64,000 bases of DNA from Ferruginibacter paludis (GCF_030409685.1 NZ_JAUFQJ010000002.1:496001-560000); one strand, 5' to 3'; positions 34,116 through 43,765 are shown, numbered from the stretch's first letter. Program-made: numbers and translations. Notes: generated from the sequence alone by a model not told the origin.

Positions 34116-36701
34116 TTAAGCCGAATTTCTGCCTGCGTTGATGATGCCAAAAGAGGAGCGCATAATCAATTTCTCGTAGGTTTCTTTCAGTGGAGAATTA
34201 ATGAGGTTGTCCTCAATCTCCCGTATGTTCATGATAGCAAACTGTTGTATCGTTAATAAAGGCAGTACAATTCTTTCCCGCATTGCAATAGACAACTGAT
34301 CAACCGGGTAATCGCTCATCAGTTCTTTTTTGCCGGAAATCTTTAAAATGTATTGCCTGGTTAAATTAAATTCATCATAAATCACTGTCCAGATTTCACT
34401 GTATTTTGGATCTGCTGATAAAAATTCGGTGAGTGGGAAAAAGCATTTCTTCATGGCCATCTCACAGTTATCAAGCAAAGTTTTAAAAAAGAGCGACTTA
34501 TCATAAAGTACTTTTAACTCATCAAATTTTCCCTGCTGATCCAGTTCTTTCAAAGCGCTGCCAACGCCGAAATACCCGGTAACGTTTTGTTTTAGCTGTG
34601 CCCAGGCACCCACGTACGGGATAGCCCGCAGGTCTTTTAAAGAAAGTTTGCTGCCTCCGGTACGCTTGGCTGGCCGGCTGCCGATATTGGTTTCGCTGTA
34701 AAATTTAAGCGGACTTACCTGCGATAAATAATCGGTAAATCGGGGATGACTTTTTAATGCGCTGTATTTTGTAAAACTAACTTCAGCCAGGTGTTGCAGC
34801 AAATTTTCTTCCTCCTTATTCATCAGCACATGACGGTTATTAAACAATTCATTTGTTATACCGGCATGCAGTAATTGTTCAATATTAAATTGGGCGCTTT
34901 CCACAGTTCCAAAGCTGGAACTAACCGTTTGCCCCTGCACTGTCAATTGAATTTCCTTGTTGGAAATATTTTGGCCCATGGATGCATAAAATTTATGCGT
35001 CTTACCACCACCTCTTGACGGTGGTCCACCGCGGCCGTCAAAGAAGAGTACTTCCACCTCGTGTTGTTTTGAAACCGTGGTCAGGTTTTCCTTTGCTTTA
35101 TAAATCCCCCAGTTTGCCATCAGGTAACCACCATCCTTGGTTCCGTCAGAAAAGCCGAGCATAATGGTTTGCCTTTTACTTCTATTTTCGAGATGCGTTG
35201 AATAAACTTTGTTCGAATACAATTGTTGCATTACATCCGGCGCATTCTGCAAGTCTTCGACCGTTTCAAACAAAGGTATAATGTCGATGCTAAGGGATTC
35301 TTTTTTCCAGCCGCATAATAAGAATAAAGCATATACTTCCAGCACATTCAATGCGCTTGAACACTGGCTGATGATATACCTGTTACAACCAGCTTCGCCA
35401 TTAAAATCCTGTATGTTTTTAATGGCTTTAATGGTGGCAATGGTATCCGCAACTAACTGGTCGTCAAAGTGCTCTTCTTTTAGTGGTACCTCAATGTAAG
35501 TAAGGAAATCAATTTTTTCTTCATCAGATAAGCTGGCGTAATTTTCCGGCAAATAACCTGATTTTTTTGAAATTGCTTCCAATACTTTATTATGAACCGA
35601 ACTTTCCTGGCGCACATCCAGCGAAGCAAAATGCAAACCGAACACATTTACTTTATTGATAAAATTATCTATCAGGTAAAGAAACAATCCATTGTGTTTG
35701 TAAATCAATATTTCCCGGATTTTATGCAGTTCGTCCAGTATTTTATTTTTATTGATCGCAGTCCGCTGACCGGGGATAAAAATGTTGTTGTACATCTCCG
35801 TTTCAAGATCTGCCAGAATGGTGTCTACACCCTCAAAAGTTAAGCGGCGTTTGATCCTTCTTATTTCCAGGTAGTAAGATTTGATAATGCTTCCCCTTAA
35901 TGCATCGGCCACTTTTAAAGTAGTAGAGGCAGTTACGAAAGGATTACCATCCCTGTCGCCGCCGGGCCAAAAGCCCATCGTTATAATCGGGTGATTGGCA
36001 TCTATTGCATTCGGAAACTGGGAAGTTAAAAAAGACATGATCCTGCCGGTGGCAGCATAAAAAACATTTTCAAGATACCATACCAGGTTCAAAGCCTCAT
36101 CGTATGGCGTTGGCTTTTGCTTTTTAAAGAAAGGTGTTTTGCCTAACTGCTGCAGGTACATATTAATTTGTGCCGCATTATTTGCCATCAATGCTTTAGA
36201 TAAATCATTGATGATACCTAAAACAGAACCCGGATAAAACTGTGTCGGATGGGCCGTGAGCACAAGCCGAACCGCAAAGTTTTTTAATTTGGCAGACAGT
36301 TCCTCTTCTTTATTGGTTTGCAATACTTCGCTTTCCAGGTGTTTTAAAGTACCAACGCCACCCATGTCGTTTACTTCTTTAAAAGACGCATCTTCCAGGG
36401 CATCAAATAACACTACCTGTCTTTCTATATACTGAATGAATCTGAATAAAAGGTCCAGCCGCTCCTGTGGCTGGCGGTAGGTAGTTTGTTTGTTAAAAAA
36501 GTCTTCAATGATTTCCACCGGACTTTGCTTTTTACGATACCCCTCTTCACAGTTATTTTGTAACAGCGATAAAAGTATTCCTGTTTTTTCAATCCGGTGA
36601 AATGGAAGAGAAGTAAAGAGACTGTTATACAATTGAAATTTTATTCCAACCAAGTTCTTAAAATGCTGCAAACCTGTCGACGACTGATGATCCATATTCA
36701 A
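34116..36701 (-). CDS. ppc: Phosphoenolpyruvate carboxylase
   Basis: The 861-residue protein has the PEPC catalytic motifs: the His in VLTAHPTQFYPGS, GFWPGGDRDGNPFVTAST, GFSDGTKDGGYLMANW, and the glycine-rich loop FFDGRGGPPSRGGGKTH. It carboxylates PEP to oxaloacetate, refilling the TCA cycle and supplying aspartate for the threonine branch encoded by the divergent thrABC genes. The extreme C-terminus reads GIINAGRNSA instead of the usual ...RNTG, whose terminal glycine normally points into the active site. Length is slightly below E. coli PEPC (883). Confidence 0.96.
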   Translation of the reverse strand: MNMDHQSSTGLQHFKNLVGIKFQLYNSLFTSLPFHRIEKTGILLSLLQNNCEEGYRKKQSPVEIIEDFFNKQTTYRQPQERLDLLFRFIQYIERQVVLFDALEDASFKEVNDMGGVGTLKHLESEVLQTNKEEELSAKLKNFAVRLVLTAHPTQFYPGSVLGIINDLSKALMANNAAQINMYLQQLGKTPFFKKQKPTPYDEALNLVWYLENVFYAATGRIMSFLTSQFPNAIDANHPIITMGFWPGGDRDGNPFVTASTTLKVADALRGSIIKSYYLEIRRIKRRLTFEGVDTILADLETEMYNNIFIPGQRTAINKNKILDELHKIREILIYKHNGLFLYLIDNFINKVNVFGLHFASLDVRQESSVHNKVLEAISKKSGYLPENYASLSDEEKIDFLTYIEVPLKEEHFDDQLVADTIATIKAIKNIQDFNGEAGCNRYIISQCSSALNVLEVYALFLLCGWKKESLSIDIIPLFETVEDLQNAPDVMQQLYSNKVYSTHLENRSKRQTIMLGFSDGTKDGGYLMANWGIYKAKENLTTVSKQHEVEVLFFDGRGGPPSRGGGKTHKFYASMGQNISNKEIQLTVQGQTVSSSFGTVESAQFNIEQLLHAGITNELFNNRHVLMNKEEENLLQHLAEVSFTKYSALKSHPRFTDYLSQVSPLKFYSETNIGSRPAKRTGGSKLSLKDLRAIPYVGAWAQLKQNVTGYFGVGSALKELDQQGKFDELKVLYDKSLFFKTLLDNCEMAMKKCFFPLTEFLSADPKYSEIWTVIYDEFNLTRQYILKISGKKELMSDYPVDQLSIAMRERIVLPLLTIQQFAIMNIREIEDNLINSPLKETYEKLIMRSSFGIINAGRNSA

Positions 36702-36819
36702 TAAAAATTAATAAAAAGTAATAAAGCTGGCAGCAATTACCACAAAGCATGAAAATACTTAAAAAATTTCAAATCGGTGGCCTTGTTTCCAATTATTTAC
36801 TTAATTTAGCGGCCACAAA

Positions 36820-36889
36820 AGTGGTACAAGTGAAATTACATATTATCTCATCGCAAATGCCTTTAGCAACTTCTGCTGCAGGTACCACT
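36820..36889 (+). promoter_or_regulatory. Candidate long-range RNA stem spanning the thr leader start
   Basis: AGTGGTAC (36820-36827) is exactly complementary to GTACCACT (36882-36889), which contains the leader's first two adjacent Thr codons (ACC ACT minus the last step). An alternative short hairpin CCAC-AAAA-GTGG (36813-36824) would compete with it. A possible promoter is TTG (36783) with TAATTTAG (36802-36809), both imperfect. A separate exact TAnnTTTG box, TACCTTTG, lies after the leader at 36935-36942. The rest of 36702-37013 is non-coding. Confidence 0.4.
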
Positions 36890-36916
36890 ATTTTTACAAC
36901 AGGCACAACCCGTTAA
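36857..36916 (+). CDS. thr operon leader peptide (candidate), 19 aa
   Basis: ATG at 36857 opens 19 codons to TAA: MPLATSAAGTTIFTTGTTR. Seven are Thr, in three pairs plus one, with a single Ile. This is the composition of the E. coli thrL peptide, and it ends 97 bases before thrA. By analogy, ribosome stalling at Thr codons would control transcription of thrABC. Unlike the ilv leader, I see no convincing terminator after it; an AACCC-GTTAA-GGGTT hairpin overlaps the stop but lacks a T-run. A -7-like TACCTTTG lies downstream of the peptide, which would argue for a promoter beyond it. Confidence 0.55.
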   Translation: MPLATSAAGTTIFTTGTTR

Positions 36917-37013
36917 GGGTTACAACTTTCATATTACCTTTGGGCAAATCGCCGTTTTCATAAATAAAAATTATTACAGTCATTATTTTACATCACATCT
37001 ATAAATAAAAGAA

Positions 37014-39455
37014 ATGCAGGTTCTAAAGTTTGGTGGAAGTTCTGTTGCCAACGCGTACAATATTAATAAAGTAATTGACATTGTTAAAGAGAAAATTATA
37101 ACAGATAAAACAATTGTGGTTGTATCTGCCTTTGGAGGAATAACGGATATTTTATTGCAATGCAGCCAGCTGGCTGCGGAAGGAAATGAAACGTATAAAG
37201 AAAAGTTACACGAAGCCGAACTCAGACATCTTACTACCGTAAAAGAACTGATTACGATAACCCAGCAAAGTGCGGTGTTGAGTTTGGTAAAAACTTTGTG
37301 CAACGAGATTGAAGATATTTGCACAGGCATTTATTTACTGAAAGAACTATCCGAACGCACCAAAGACAGAATTGTAAGCTACGGTGAAATACTATCCTCT
37401 AAAATTATAGCCGCAAAATTAAATACAGAAGCCATCGCATGCGAATGGGTAAACTCCCCTGAGCTGATTATCACCAATTCAAATTATGGTTCAGCTGCTG
37501 TTGATTTTACCATTACCGATAAAAAAATTGCTGACTATTTTGCAGCCTCCGGCGCAGGATTATTTATGATGCCGGGCTTTATTGCTTCAGACAGTACGGG
37601 CGCTAATACCACGCTTGGCCGTGGTGGTTCTGATTATACCGCAGCGATTGTTGCTGCGGCATTATCCGCACAAGTGCTGGAAATTTGGACAGATGTATCG
37701 GGTATGATGACAGCCGACCCCAGGCTGGTGACTAACGTAAGAATCATCCCGCAGATATCTTACCAGGAAGCGATGGAACTGTCGCATTTTGGAGCTAAAG
37801 TAATTTACCCGCCTACCATACAGCCGGTAAGGGGCAAGGGCATCCCAACTTGGATAAAAAATACATTCGCACCGCAGGATAATGGTACTGTAATTCAACA
37901 GGAGTCGAGCAATAATACCAATAGCATACGGGGTATATCAAGCATTAACAGCATTGCATTGTTAAGCCTTGAAGGTAGTGGAATGGTAGGTATTCCCGGC
38001 TTTTCAAAACGACTGTTTGAAGCACTGGCAGAAAAAAAGATCAATGTTATTTTAATTACACAAAGCTCCTCGGAACATTCAATATGTGTAGGTATTGATG
38101 CCGCCACAGCAGAAACCGCCAGGCAGGCTATTAATGAAGCATTCGCCTACGAAATTGAGACCAAAAAAGTAGATCCCATCGTTGTTGAAAAAGATTTGGC
38201 CATCGTGGCACTCGTGGGGGACAATATGAAAAGTCATCCGGGCATAAGCGGAAAAATGTTCGGTAATCTTGGTCGCAATGGTGTTAACGTTCGGGCAATT
38301 GCGCAGGGCTCCTCTGAAAGAAATATTTCAGCGGTTGTATCTACACAGGATGTAAAGAAAGCCATCAATGTACTGCACGAAGAATTTTTTGAAACCGTGT
38401 ATAAAGAGATAAACCTTTTTATAGCCGGCGTTGGAAATGTAGGAGGAAAACTAGTGGCACAAATACTACAGCAACAGCAATTTCTATTGCAAAATCTTCA
38501 TCTGAAAATAAATGTCGTCGGTTTATGCAACAGTAAAAAAATGCTTTTTAAAGATGAAGCGATTGATCTGAAAAATTGGAAATCCTTGCTGCTTGAGGAA
38601 GGTGAAACAATGGACATGCAGGTATTTATCGAGCGGATACAGTCCAAAAATTTACGTAACAGTGTTTTTGCAGATGTTACTGCCAATGAAATGGTAGCTA
38701 GCTGTTATGAGCAGCTATTACAAAAAAGTATTTCGGTGGTAGCCTGCAATAAAATTGCCTGTTCCTCTAAATATGAGTACTATAAAAAATTAAAAAACCT
38801 GTCGAGAGAATTCAATGCACAATTTTTATTTGAAACCAACGTAGGAGCCAGTTTGCCGATTATCGGAACATTGAACGATCTATTGCGTGGGGGTGATAAA
38901 ATCAATACTATACAGGCTGTATTAAGTGGTACACTTAATTTTGTTTTTAATAATTACGATGGTAACAAGAGCTTCGCCACAATTGTAAGACAGGCGCAAG
39001 CTGAAGGCTACACAGAACCTGATCCACGGTTGGACTTAAGTGGTAAAGACGTAATGCGTAAAATAATGATACTGGCCCGGGAAGCCGGCAACGTAATAGA
39101 AATGGAAGACATCGCCAACAACAGCTTTATGCCGCCTGCATGTATGGTTGGTTCTGTAGAAGATTTTTACAAATCCATGGAAGAGCACGAAGCGCATTTT
39201 AAACAATTATTTAAAGAGGCAGGAGAAAACAAATTGAAGTTTGTTGCATCCTTTAAAGAAGGTAAAGCATCTGTTGGATTGCAGCACATCAATTCACAGC
39301 ACGACCTGTACCATCTATATGGAAAAGACAATATTGTATTATTTTATACCGATCGTTATGTGGAACAACCACTGGTAATAAAAGGTGCAGGCGCTGGTGC
39401 AGATGTAACAGCTTCCGGCGTATTTGGTGATATTATCAAAGCGTCGAGGGTGTAA
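37014..39455 (+). CDS. thrA: Bifunctional aspartokinase / homoserine dehydrogenase
   Basis: The 813-residue fusion starts with an aspartokinase domain (MQVLKFGGSSVANA; GRGGSDYTAAIVAAALSAQVLEIWTDV), followed by tandem ACT domains (about 315-455: NSIALLSLEGSGMVGIPGFSK, ALVGDNMKSHPGISGKMF). The homoserine dehydrogenase (about 465-813) has the NAD(P) fold GVGNVGGKLVAQILQQQ, and the catalytic region is around LSGTLNFVFNNY and EGYTEPDPRLDLSGKDVMRK. It catalyses the first and third steps from aspartate to threonine. It heads thrABC, downstream of a Thr-rich leader peptide, and is divergent from ppc. Confidence 0.97.
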   Translation: MQVLKFGGSSVANAYNINKVIDIVKEKIITDKTIVVVSAFGGITDILLQCSQLAAEGNETYKEKLHEAELRHLTTVKELITITQQSAVLSLVKTLCNEIEDICTGIYLLKELSERTKDRIVSYGEILSSKIIAAKLNTEAIACEWVNSPELIITNSNYGSAAVDFTITDKKIADYFAASGAGLFMMPGFIASDSTGANTTLGRGGSDYTAAIVAAALSAQVLEIWTDVSGMMTADPRLVTNVRIIPQISYQEAMELSHFGAKVIYPPTIQPVRGKGIPTWIKNTFAPQDNGTVIQQESSNNTNSIRGISSINSIALLSLEGSGMVGIPGFSKRLFEALAEKKINVILITQSSSEHSICVGIDAATAETARQAINEAFAYEIETKKVDPIVVEKDLAIVALVGDNMKSHPGISGKMFGNLGRNGVNVRAIAQGSSERNISAVVSTQDVKKAINVLHEEFFETVYKEINLFIAGVGNVGGKLVAQILQQQQFLLQNLHLKINVVGLCNSKKMLFKDEAIDLKNWKSLLLEEGETMDMQVFIERIQSKNLRNSVFADVTANEMVASCYEQLLQKSISVVACNKIACSSKYEYYKKLKNLSREFNAQFLFETNVGASLPIIGTLNDLLRGGDKINTIQAVLSGTLNFVFNNYDGNKSFATIVRQAQAEGYTEPDPRLDLSGKDVMRKIMILAREAGNVIEMEDIANNSFMPPACMVGSVEDFYKSMEEHEAHFKQLFKEAGENKLKFVASFKEGKASVGLQHINSQHDLYHLYGKDNIVLFYTDRYVEQPLVIKGAGAGADVTASGVFGDIIKASRV

Positions 39456-39493
39456 TAAAAATTGTTGGAAAGAAAGTAAAATAGCAAGAACTT

Positions 39494-40486
39494 ATGAATG
39501 AAAATCAGCACACTATATTAGCGCAAGGCGAAAAAAATAATACGCCTGTTGTTGGTGCAAAAGGGAAGCTGGTAAAGATTTTAGCGCCAGCCACCGTGGC
39601 AAATTTGGTTTGTGGTTTTGATGTGCTGGGATTGTGTCTGCATGAACCAAACGATTTGATGGAGATAGAATTACTGGAAGAAAAAAAGATCGTCATAGTC
39701 AGCGCAGATGGCTATCCGCTGCCGTTGGATCCGGCGCAGAATACAGCAGGAGCACCATTGGTTGAAATGATCAGCGAACTGCCTGGCAATATTGGTTTTA
39801 AAGTCACTATTCATAAAAAAATAAAGCCCGGAAGCGGGATAGGTTCAAGCGCTGCCAGCGCTGCAGGCGCAGTGGTAGGTGCCAATTATTTATTAGGCGA
39901 TTTTTTTTCTAAACAAGACCTGGTGCGTTTTGCCATGTTTGGTGAAAAAGTAGCTTCCGGCGTAAAACATGCTGATAATATTGCGCCCTGTATTTATGGT
40001 GGAATAACCCTTATCAGAAGTATTCATCCGCTGGACATTGTGCCAATCCCTGCACCTGAATTATATGTGACCATTGTGCATCCGCAGATAGAAGTGCGTA
40101 CATCAGACGCACGCCAGATTTTACGTAAAGAAGTATTGCTGAAAGATGCCATTAAGCAATGGGGAAATATAGCCGGCCTGGTGGCAGGGTTTATTCAAAA
40201 AGACCTGGCGTTGATCGGCCGTTCACTGGAAGATGTAATCATAGAACCTGTGCGAAGCATTCTAATTCCTGGTTTTGATGAAGTTAAATTGAAATGCAAG
40301 GAAGCAGGAGCTTTAGGTGGCGGCATTTCCGGTTCAGGTCCTTCCATTTTTATGCTAAGCAAAGATGAACCAACTGCGATTGCGGTTGAAGGAGTAATGA
40401 AGGAAATTTACAACCGTATCGGATTGGCCTATCATACTTATGTTACCACAATTAACCAAACAGGCGTTACAGTAATTGACAATTAA
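39494..40486 (+). CDS. thrB: Homoserine kinase
   Basis: The 330-residue protein is a GHMP-family kinase. The ATP loop is KPGSGIGSSAASAAGAVVGANYLLG, the N-terminal motif is KILAPATVANLVCGFDVLGLCL, and the C-terminal motif is GALGGGISGSGPSIFML. It phosphorylates homoserine for threonine synthase. The first 27 residues (ENQHTILAQGEKNNTPVVG) precede the usual start; Met1 at 39494 is the first ATG in frame, and the family usually begins near the KILAPAT motif, so the tail is an extension of uncertain value. It is 38 bases after thrA. Confidence 0.96.
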   Translation: MNENQHTILAQGEKNNTPVVGAKGKLVKILAPATVANLVCGFDVLGLCLHEPNDLMEIELLEEKKIVIVSADGYPLPLDPAQNTAGAPLVEMISELPGNIGFKVTIHKKIKPGSGIGSSAASAAGAVVGANYLLGDFFSKQDLVRFAMFGEKVASGVKHADNIAPCIYGGITLIRSIHPLDIVPIPAPELYVTIVHPQIEVRTSDARQILRKEVLLKDAIKQWGNIAGLVAGFIQKDLALIGRSLEDVIIEPVRSILIPGFDEVKLKCKEAGALGGGISGSGPSIFMLSKDEPTAIAVEGVMKEIYNRIGLAYHTYVTTINQTGVTVIDN

Positions 40487-40608
40487 TAGTTTATTCCGTT
40501 TGGGTGTTACCCATTTTATACACATATCAATAATTGTTTGCGCTAATCAATTTTTGTTTTGGGGCTTTAAATTTCCTAATTCATAACTTATAATTCATCA
40601 CTCACCAG

Positions 40609-41907
40609 ATGCAATACTATAGTACCAATCATCAATCTCCCAAAGTAGATTTTAAACAGGCGACCATTAATGGGCAGGCGCCAGATAAGGGGTTATATTT
40701 TCCGGAACAAATACCGCCACTCCCCACCGGCTTTATCGACAACATCGGCGACTACTCTAACGAAGAGATTGCATACCAGGTCATAAAACCATATGTTGGC
40801 GATACCATTCCAGAAACTGAATTGCGGCGCATTGTAAACGAAACTGTGAACTTTGAAATTCCACTGGTTAAGATTACAGAGGCCATTTTTTCATTGGAAC
40901 TGTACCACGGTCCCACACTGGCTTTTAAAGATATCGGCGCCAGATTTATGAGCCGTTGCCTGGGGTATTTTGTAAAAGACCTTGGGAAAAAAGTGACCGT
41001 GCTGGTGGCAACGTCCGGGGATACCGGTGGGGCTGTGGCCAATGGTTTTTATGACGTAAATGGGGTTGAAGTGGTGATATTATATCCATCGGGTAAAGTA
41101 AGTTCTGTTCAGGAAAAGCAACTGACTACACTGGGTAAAAATATTCATGCACTGGAGGTGGATGGTACATTTGATGATTGCCAGCAGATGGTAAAGCAGG
41201 TTTTTACAGACGAAGCATTAAATAATCAGCTATTTCTGACATCTGCCAACTCCATCAATGTTGCAAGATGGCTGCCGCAGCAATTCTATTATTTCTTTGC
41301 TTATAAACAGTGGGCTCAAAAAAACAACCCTCCGGTAATTTCAGTGCCGAGTGGTAATTTTGGTAATATTTGTGCAGGTATCCTCGCCCACTTTTCCGGA
41401 TTGCCGGTAAAGCATTTTATTGCAGCCTGCAATGCCAATGATGTGGTACCCGATTTTATGGAAACTGAAAAGTATACGCCTAAAAAAGCGATAGCAACCA
41501 TTTCCAATGCAATGGATGTTGGTAACCCAAGTAATTTCATCCGCATCCTCGAAATTTTTCATCACCAGTTTGCCAGTCTGAAGAAAGACTTCAGCAGCTG
41601 CAGTATTTCAGATGCTGAAACAAAAGCTACGCTTCAGAAAGTGTATAAGGAAGAAGGCTATTTATTGGATCCGCATGGGGCAGTAGGTTACCTGGCGTTG
41701 CAGGAATATTTGAAAGAAAACCCAGACGAAAAAGGCATCGTTTTAGAAACAGCTCACCCGGTGAAATTTTATGATGTGGTGGAACCTGTAATCGGCGAAG
41801 CCGTACCCATACCGCCAACCGTGCAGCAACAATTACTGCTGCAGAAAAACAGCACTAAAATGGCTGCCGATGCAGGGCTATTAAAAACATTTTTACTTGC
41901 TATGTAA
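40609..41907 (+). CDS. thrC: Threonine synthase
   Basis: The 432-residue protein begins MQYYSTNHQSPKVDFKQATI, typical of ThrC. It has the PLP lysine Lys107 in YHGPTLAFKDIGARFM and the phosphate-binding ATSGDTGGAVANGFY. It converts O-phosphohomoserine to threonine. A gap of 122 bases separates it from thrB; a small GGGT-GTT-ACCC hairpin and TTG-rich sequence lie there, so a secondary promoter is possible. The C-terminal AHPVKFYDVVEPVIG region is conserved in the family. Confidence 0.97.
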   Translation: MQYYSTNHQSPKVDFKQATINGQAPDKGLYFPEQIPPLPTGFIDNIGDYSNEEIAYQVIKPYVGDTIPETELRRIVNETVNFEIPLVKITEAIFSLELYHGPTLAFKDIGARFMSRCLGYFVKDLGKKVTVLVATSGDTGGAVANGFYDVNGVEVVILYPSGKVSSVQEKQLTTLGKNIHALEVDGTFDDCQQMVKQVFTDEALNNQLFLTSANSINVARWLPQQFYYFFAYKQWAQKNNPPVISVPSGNFGNICAGILAHFSGLPVKHFIAACNANDVVPDFMETEKYTPKKAIATISNAMDVGNPSNFIRILEIFHHQFASLKKDFSSCSISDAETKATLQKVYKEEGYLLDPHGAVGYLALQEYLKENPDEKGIVLETAHPVKFYDVVEPVIGEAVPIPPTVQQQLLLQKNSTKMAADAGLLKTFLLAM

Positions 41908-41936
41908 TCAATAAACTGCCGCCTAAAACTGCCCCT

Positions 41937-43406
41937 ATGAGTAAAATAAAAAAGAGGTTGTTATATTTTTTGGGAGTTGTTGCGCTCGCCTATTTTTTAA
42001 TGCTCATTCCTGATTCAGACAAAGCAGGAGGCAATGCAGCAGCCAGCAAGGCTTTTACATGGAATAAAGATTTACTATGGAGCCAGTTGGAAGATAATTT
42101 CAGAGCCGCCAAACTGGAAAATAAATCAAAAGTTGATTCTAATATCCAGGCTTTGTTTTTATCAGGTGAAGAATTAGTTGATAAAATTAAGTTGCCCGGT
42201 ATTGCTGCAGCAGATACAAATTTCACCCTTCTTTTAAATAATTTTTTTTCGCTTGCACCATTGATTGCAGCACAGCCACAGCAAAGAGATTCCTTTATTC
42301 GATTGTACAGCAAAATTCGCCGGGAAGTCAAGTTGCAATCACAGCACTGGGATATAAATGATGTTGTTGTACGCAATAGTTTATACCAGTTATTATATGG
42401 TATGCGGGCAGCGGAAGAAGAAGTGTTATTGCAAACTGCGTCCGTGCCTTTTGACGCAGCCATTAATGTAACCGATGTTGTCTCGGCAACACCTGCTGCA
42501 AAATTATTTGGCATCACTGTTCACAGTGGCGATTTACTGGTGTCACGGGGAGGTGCAGAAGTATCGGCATTGATTTCAAGAGGCAATGATTACCCGGCGA
42601 ATTTTTCTCATGTGGCTTTAATCTATGTGAATGAAAAAGAAGATGCTTTTTTAATCGAGGCACATATTGAAAAAGGTGTAGCTGTTTCTTCACTTGCACA
42701 ATATATAAAAGATAAAAAGCTGCGCTGCATGGTATTGCGCCCCCGGGCTGATTTACGCCAATTGCAGGAAGATAAAATGGTACCACAGAAAGCAGCGAAG
42801 CTGGCGTATGATGAGGCGCTCAGCCGGCATATTCCTTACGATTTCAAAATGAATTTTTACGATAGTACCGCTATGTTTTGTTCGGAGGTGGCCTCGTATG
42901 CCTATCGTAAAAATGGCATTTATTTATGGCAGGGTGTGTCCACTATTTCATCACCTGGAGTTGTTGACTGGCTGAATGCATTTGGCGTAGAAAATTTTGT
43001 GACGCAGATGCCGGGCGACCTGGAATATGATCCGCAATTAGGTGTGGTAGCAGAATACCGGGATCCCGAAACCTTGCTGAAAGATCACATTGATAATGCA
43101 GTAATGGATGTGTTGCTGGAGCAGGCGGATAAAGGAAAACAAATTAAGTACAATCACTGGCAACTGCCTTTTGTACGGATAGTAAAAGGCTGGTGTATGG
43201 CAAAAAATTATTTCAGAAAGCCGGGTATTATACCCGAAGGCATGAGCGCAACAAGGGCTTTAAAAAATCAGTATTTTGTCGCCATGTACCAGGCACTTAA
43301 AACAAAAGCGGTCGCTAAAATTGACCAGTTTAAAAAAGACAACCATTACCTGCCACCTTACTGGCAAATGATAAACCTGGCAAGGGAAGCTGCAGCAGAG
43401 CAATAA
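41937..43406 (+). CDS. Membrane-anchored YiiX/NlpC-P60-like (permuted papain-fold) protein
   Basis: The 489-residue protein has an N-terminal membrane helix (RLLYFLGVVALAYFLMLIP) and about 150 helical residues. A papain-like amidase domain follows from GDLLVSRGGAEVSALIS. His in NFSHVALIYV and Cys in TAMFCSEVASYAY, in the order His then Cys, mark the circularly permuted YiiX/YebB-type hydrolases. The C-terminal 150 residues are helical with no recognised motif. It probably acts in the envelope on peptide or lipid-amide bonds; the substrate is unknown. It begins 29 bases after thrC, so it is likely cotranscribed, without an evident functional link. Confidence 0.75.
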   Translation: MSKIKKRLLYFLGVVALAYFLMLIPDSDKAGGNAAASKAFTWNKDLLWSQLEDNFRAAKLENKSKVDSNIQALFLSGEELVDKIKLPGIAAADTNFTLLLNNFFSLAPLIAAQPQQRDSFIRLYSKIRREVKLQSQHWDINDVVVRNSLYQLLYGMRAAEEEVLLQTASVPFDAAINVTDVVSATPAAKLFGITVHSGDLLVSRGGAEVSALISRGNDYPANFSHVALIYVNEKEDAFLIEAHIEKGVAVSSLAQYIKDKKLRCMVLRPRADLRQLQEDKMVPQKAAKLAYDEALSRHIPYDFKMNFYDSTAMFCSEVASYAYRKNGIYLWQGVSTISSPGVVDWLNAFGVENFVTQMPGDLEYDPQLGVVAEYRDPETLLKDHIDNAVMDVLLEQADKGKQIKYNHWQLPFVRIVKGWCMAKNYFRKPGIIPEGMSATRALKNQYFVAMYQALKTKAVAKIDQFKKDNHYLPPYWQMINLAREAAAEQ

Positions 43407-43414
43407 GGCAGTTC

Positions 43415-43747
43415 TCAGGCTGCTGCTTGTTCTGCAATTTCGTCCATGCTGATACCACTGTGACTTTCATCGTACACGCATTCACTGTTTTTTATCAGCA
43501 ATACCTGAGGCGATTCATGGCTCACATCAAATACATCCACTATTTTTTGCGAAATATTTCTGTGTTTAATAAGATCAAGATAATAGAAATCAATCCCAGC
43601 AGGCGCTGATCCTCTTTCCAAACGGCTTTTAGCCATGCTGCTGATAGAGCAACGTGTGCTGTGTTTAAAAATAAGTTGCGGTTTGGTATTTGAAAGGTTT
43701 TTGATATCGCTTAATTGCGCTTCGTCGTTTAGTTCAATCCAGTTCAT
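43415..43747 (-). CDS. ytxJ: Monothiol bacilliredoxin, YtxJ family
   Basis: The 110-residue thioredoxin-fold protein has a single active-site Cys33 in FKHSTRCSISSMAKSRLE. The cis-Pro loop is HESPQVLLIK. This is the pattern of YtxJ (BrxC), which removes bacillithiol from protein mixed disulphides. Bacillithiol is known from Firmicutes and several Bacteroidota; its synthesis genes are not in this window. It is convergent with the YiiX-like gene (8 bases apart) and lies 18 bases after the tiny lipoprotein gene on the same strand, with which it should share a promoter. Confidence 0.9.
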   Translation of the reverse strand: MNWIELNDEAQLSDIKNLSNTKPQLIFKHSTRCSISSMAKSRLERGSAPAGIDFYYLDLIKHRNISQKIVDVFDVSHESPQVLLIKNSECVYDESHSGISMDEIAEQAAA

Positions 43748-43765
43748 ATAATTAAGGAGTACTTT

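Noticed and set aside
34116..36701. Gln in TAHPTQ of PEP carboxylase as a catalytic defect
   Set aside because: Both TAHPTE and TAHPTQ occur in functional PEPCs, so this is normal variation.
36935..36942. TACCTTTG as the definite promoter of thrA
   Set aside because: It is an exact -7 match, but no -33 element is present at the right spacing; kept only as an alternative to a promoter before the leader peptide.
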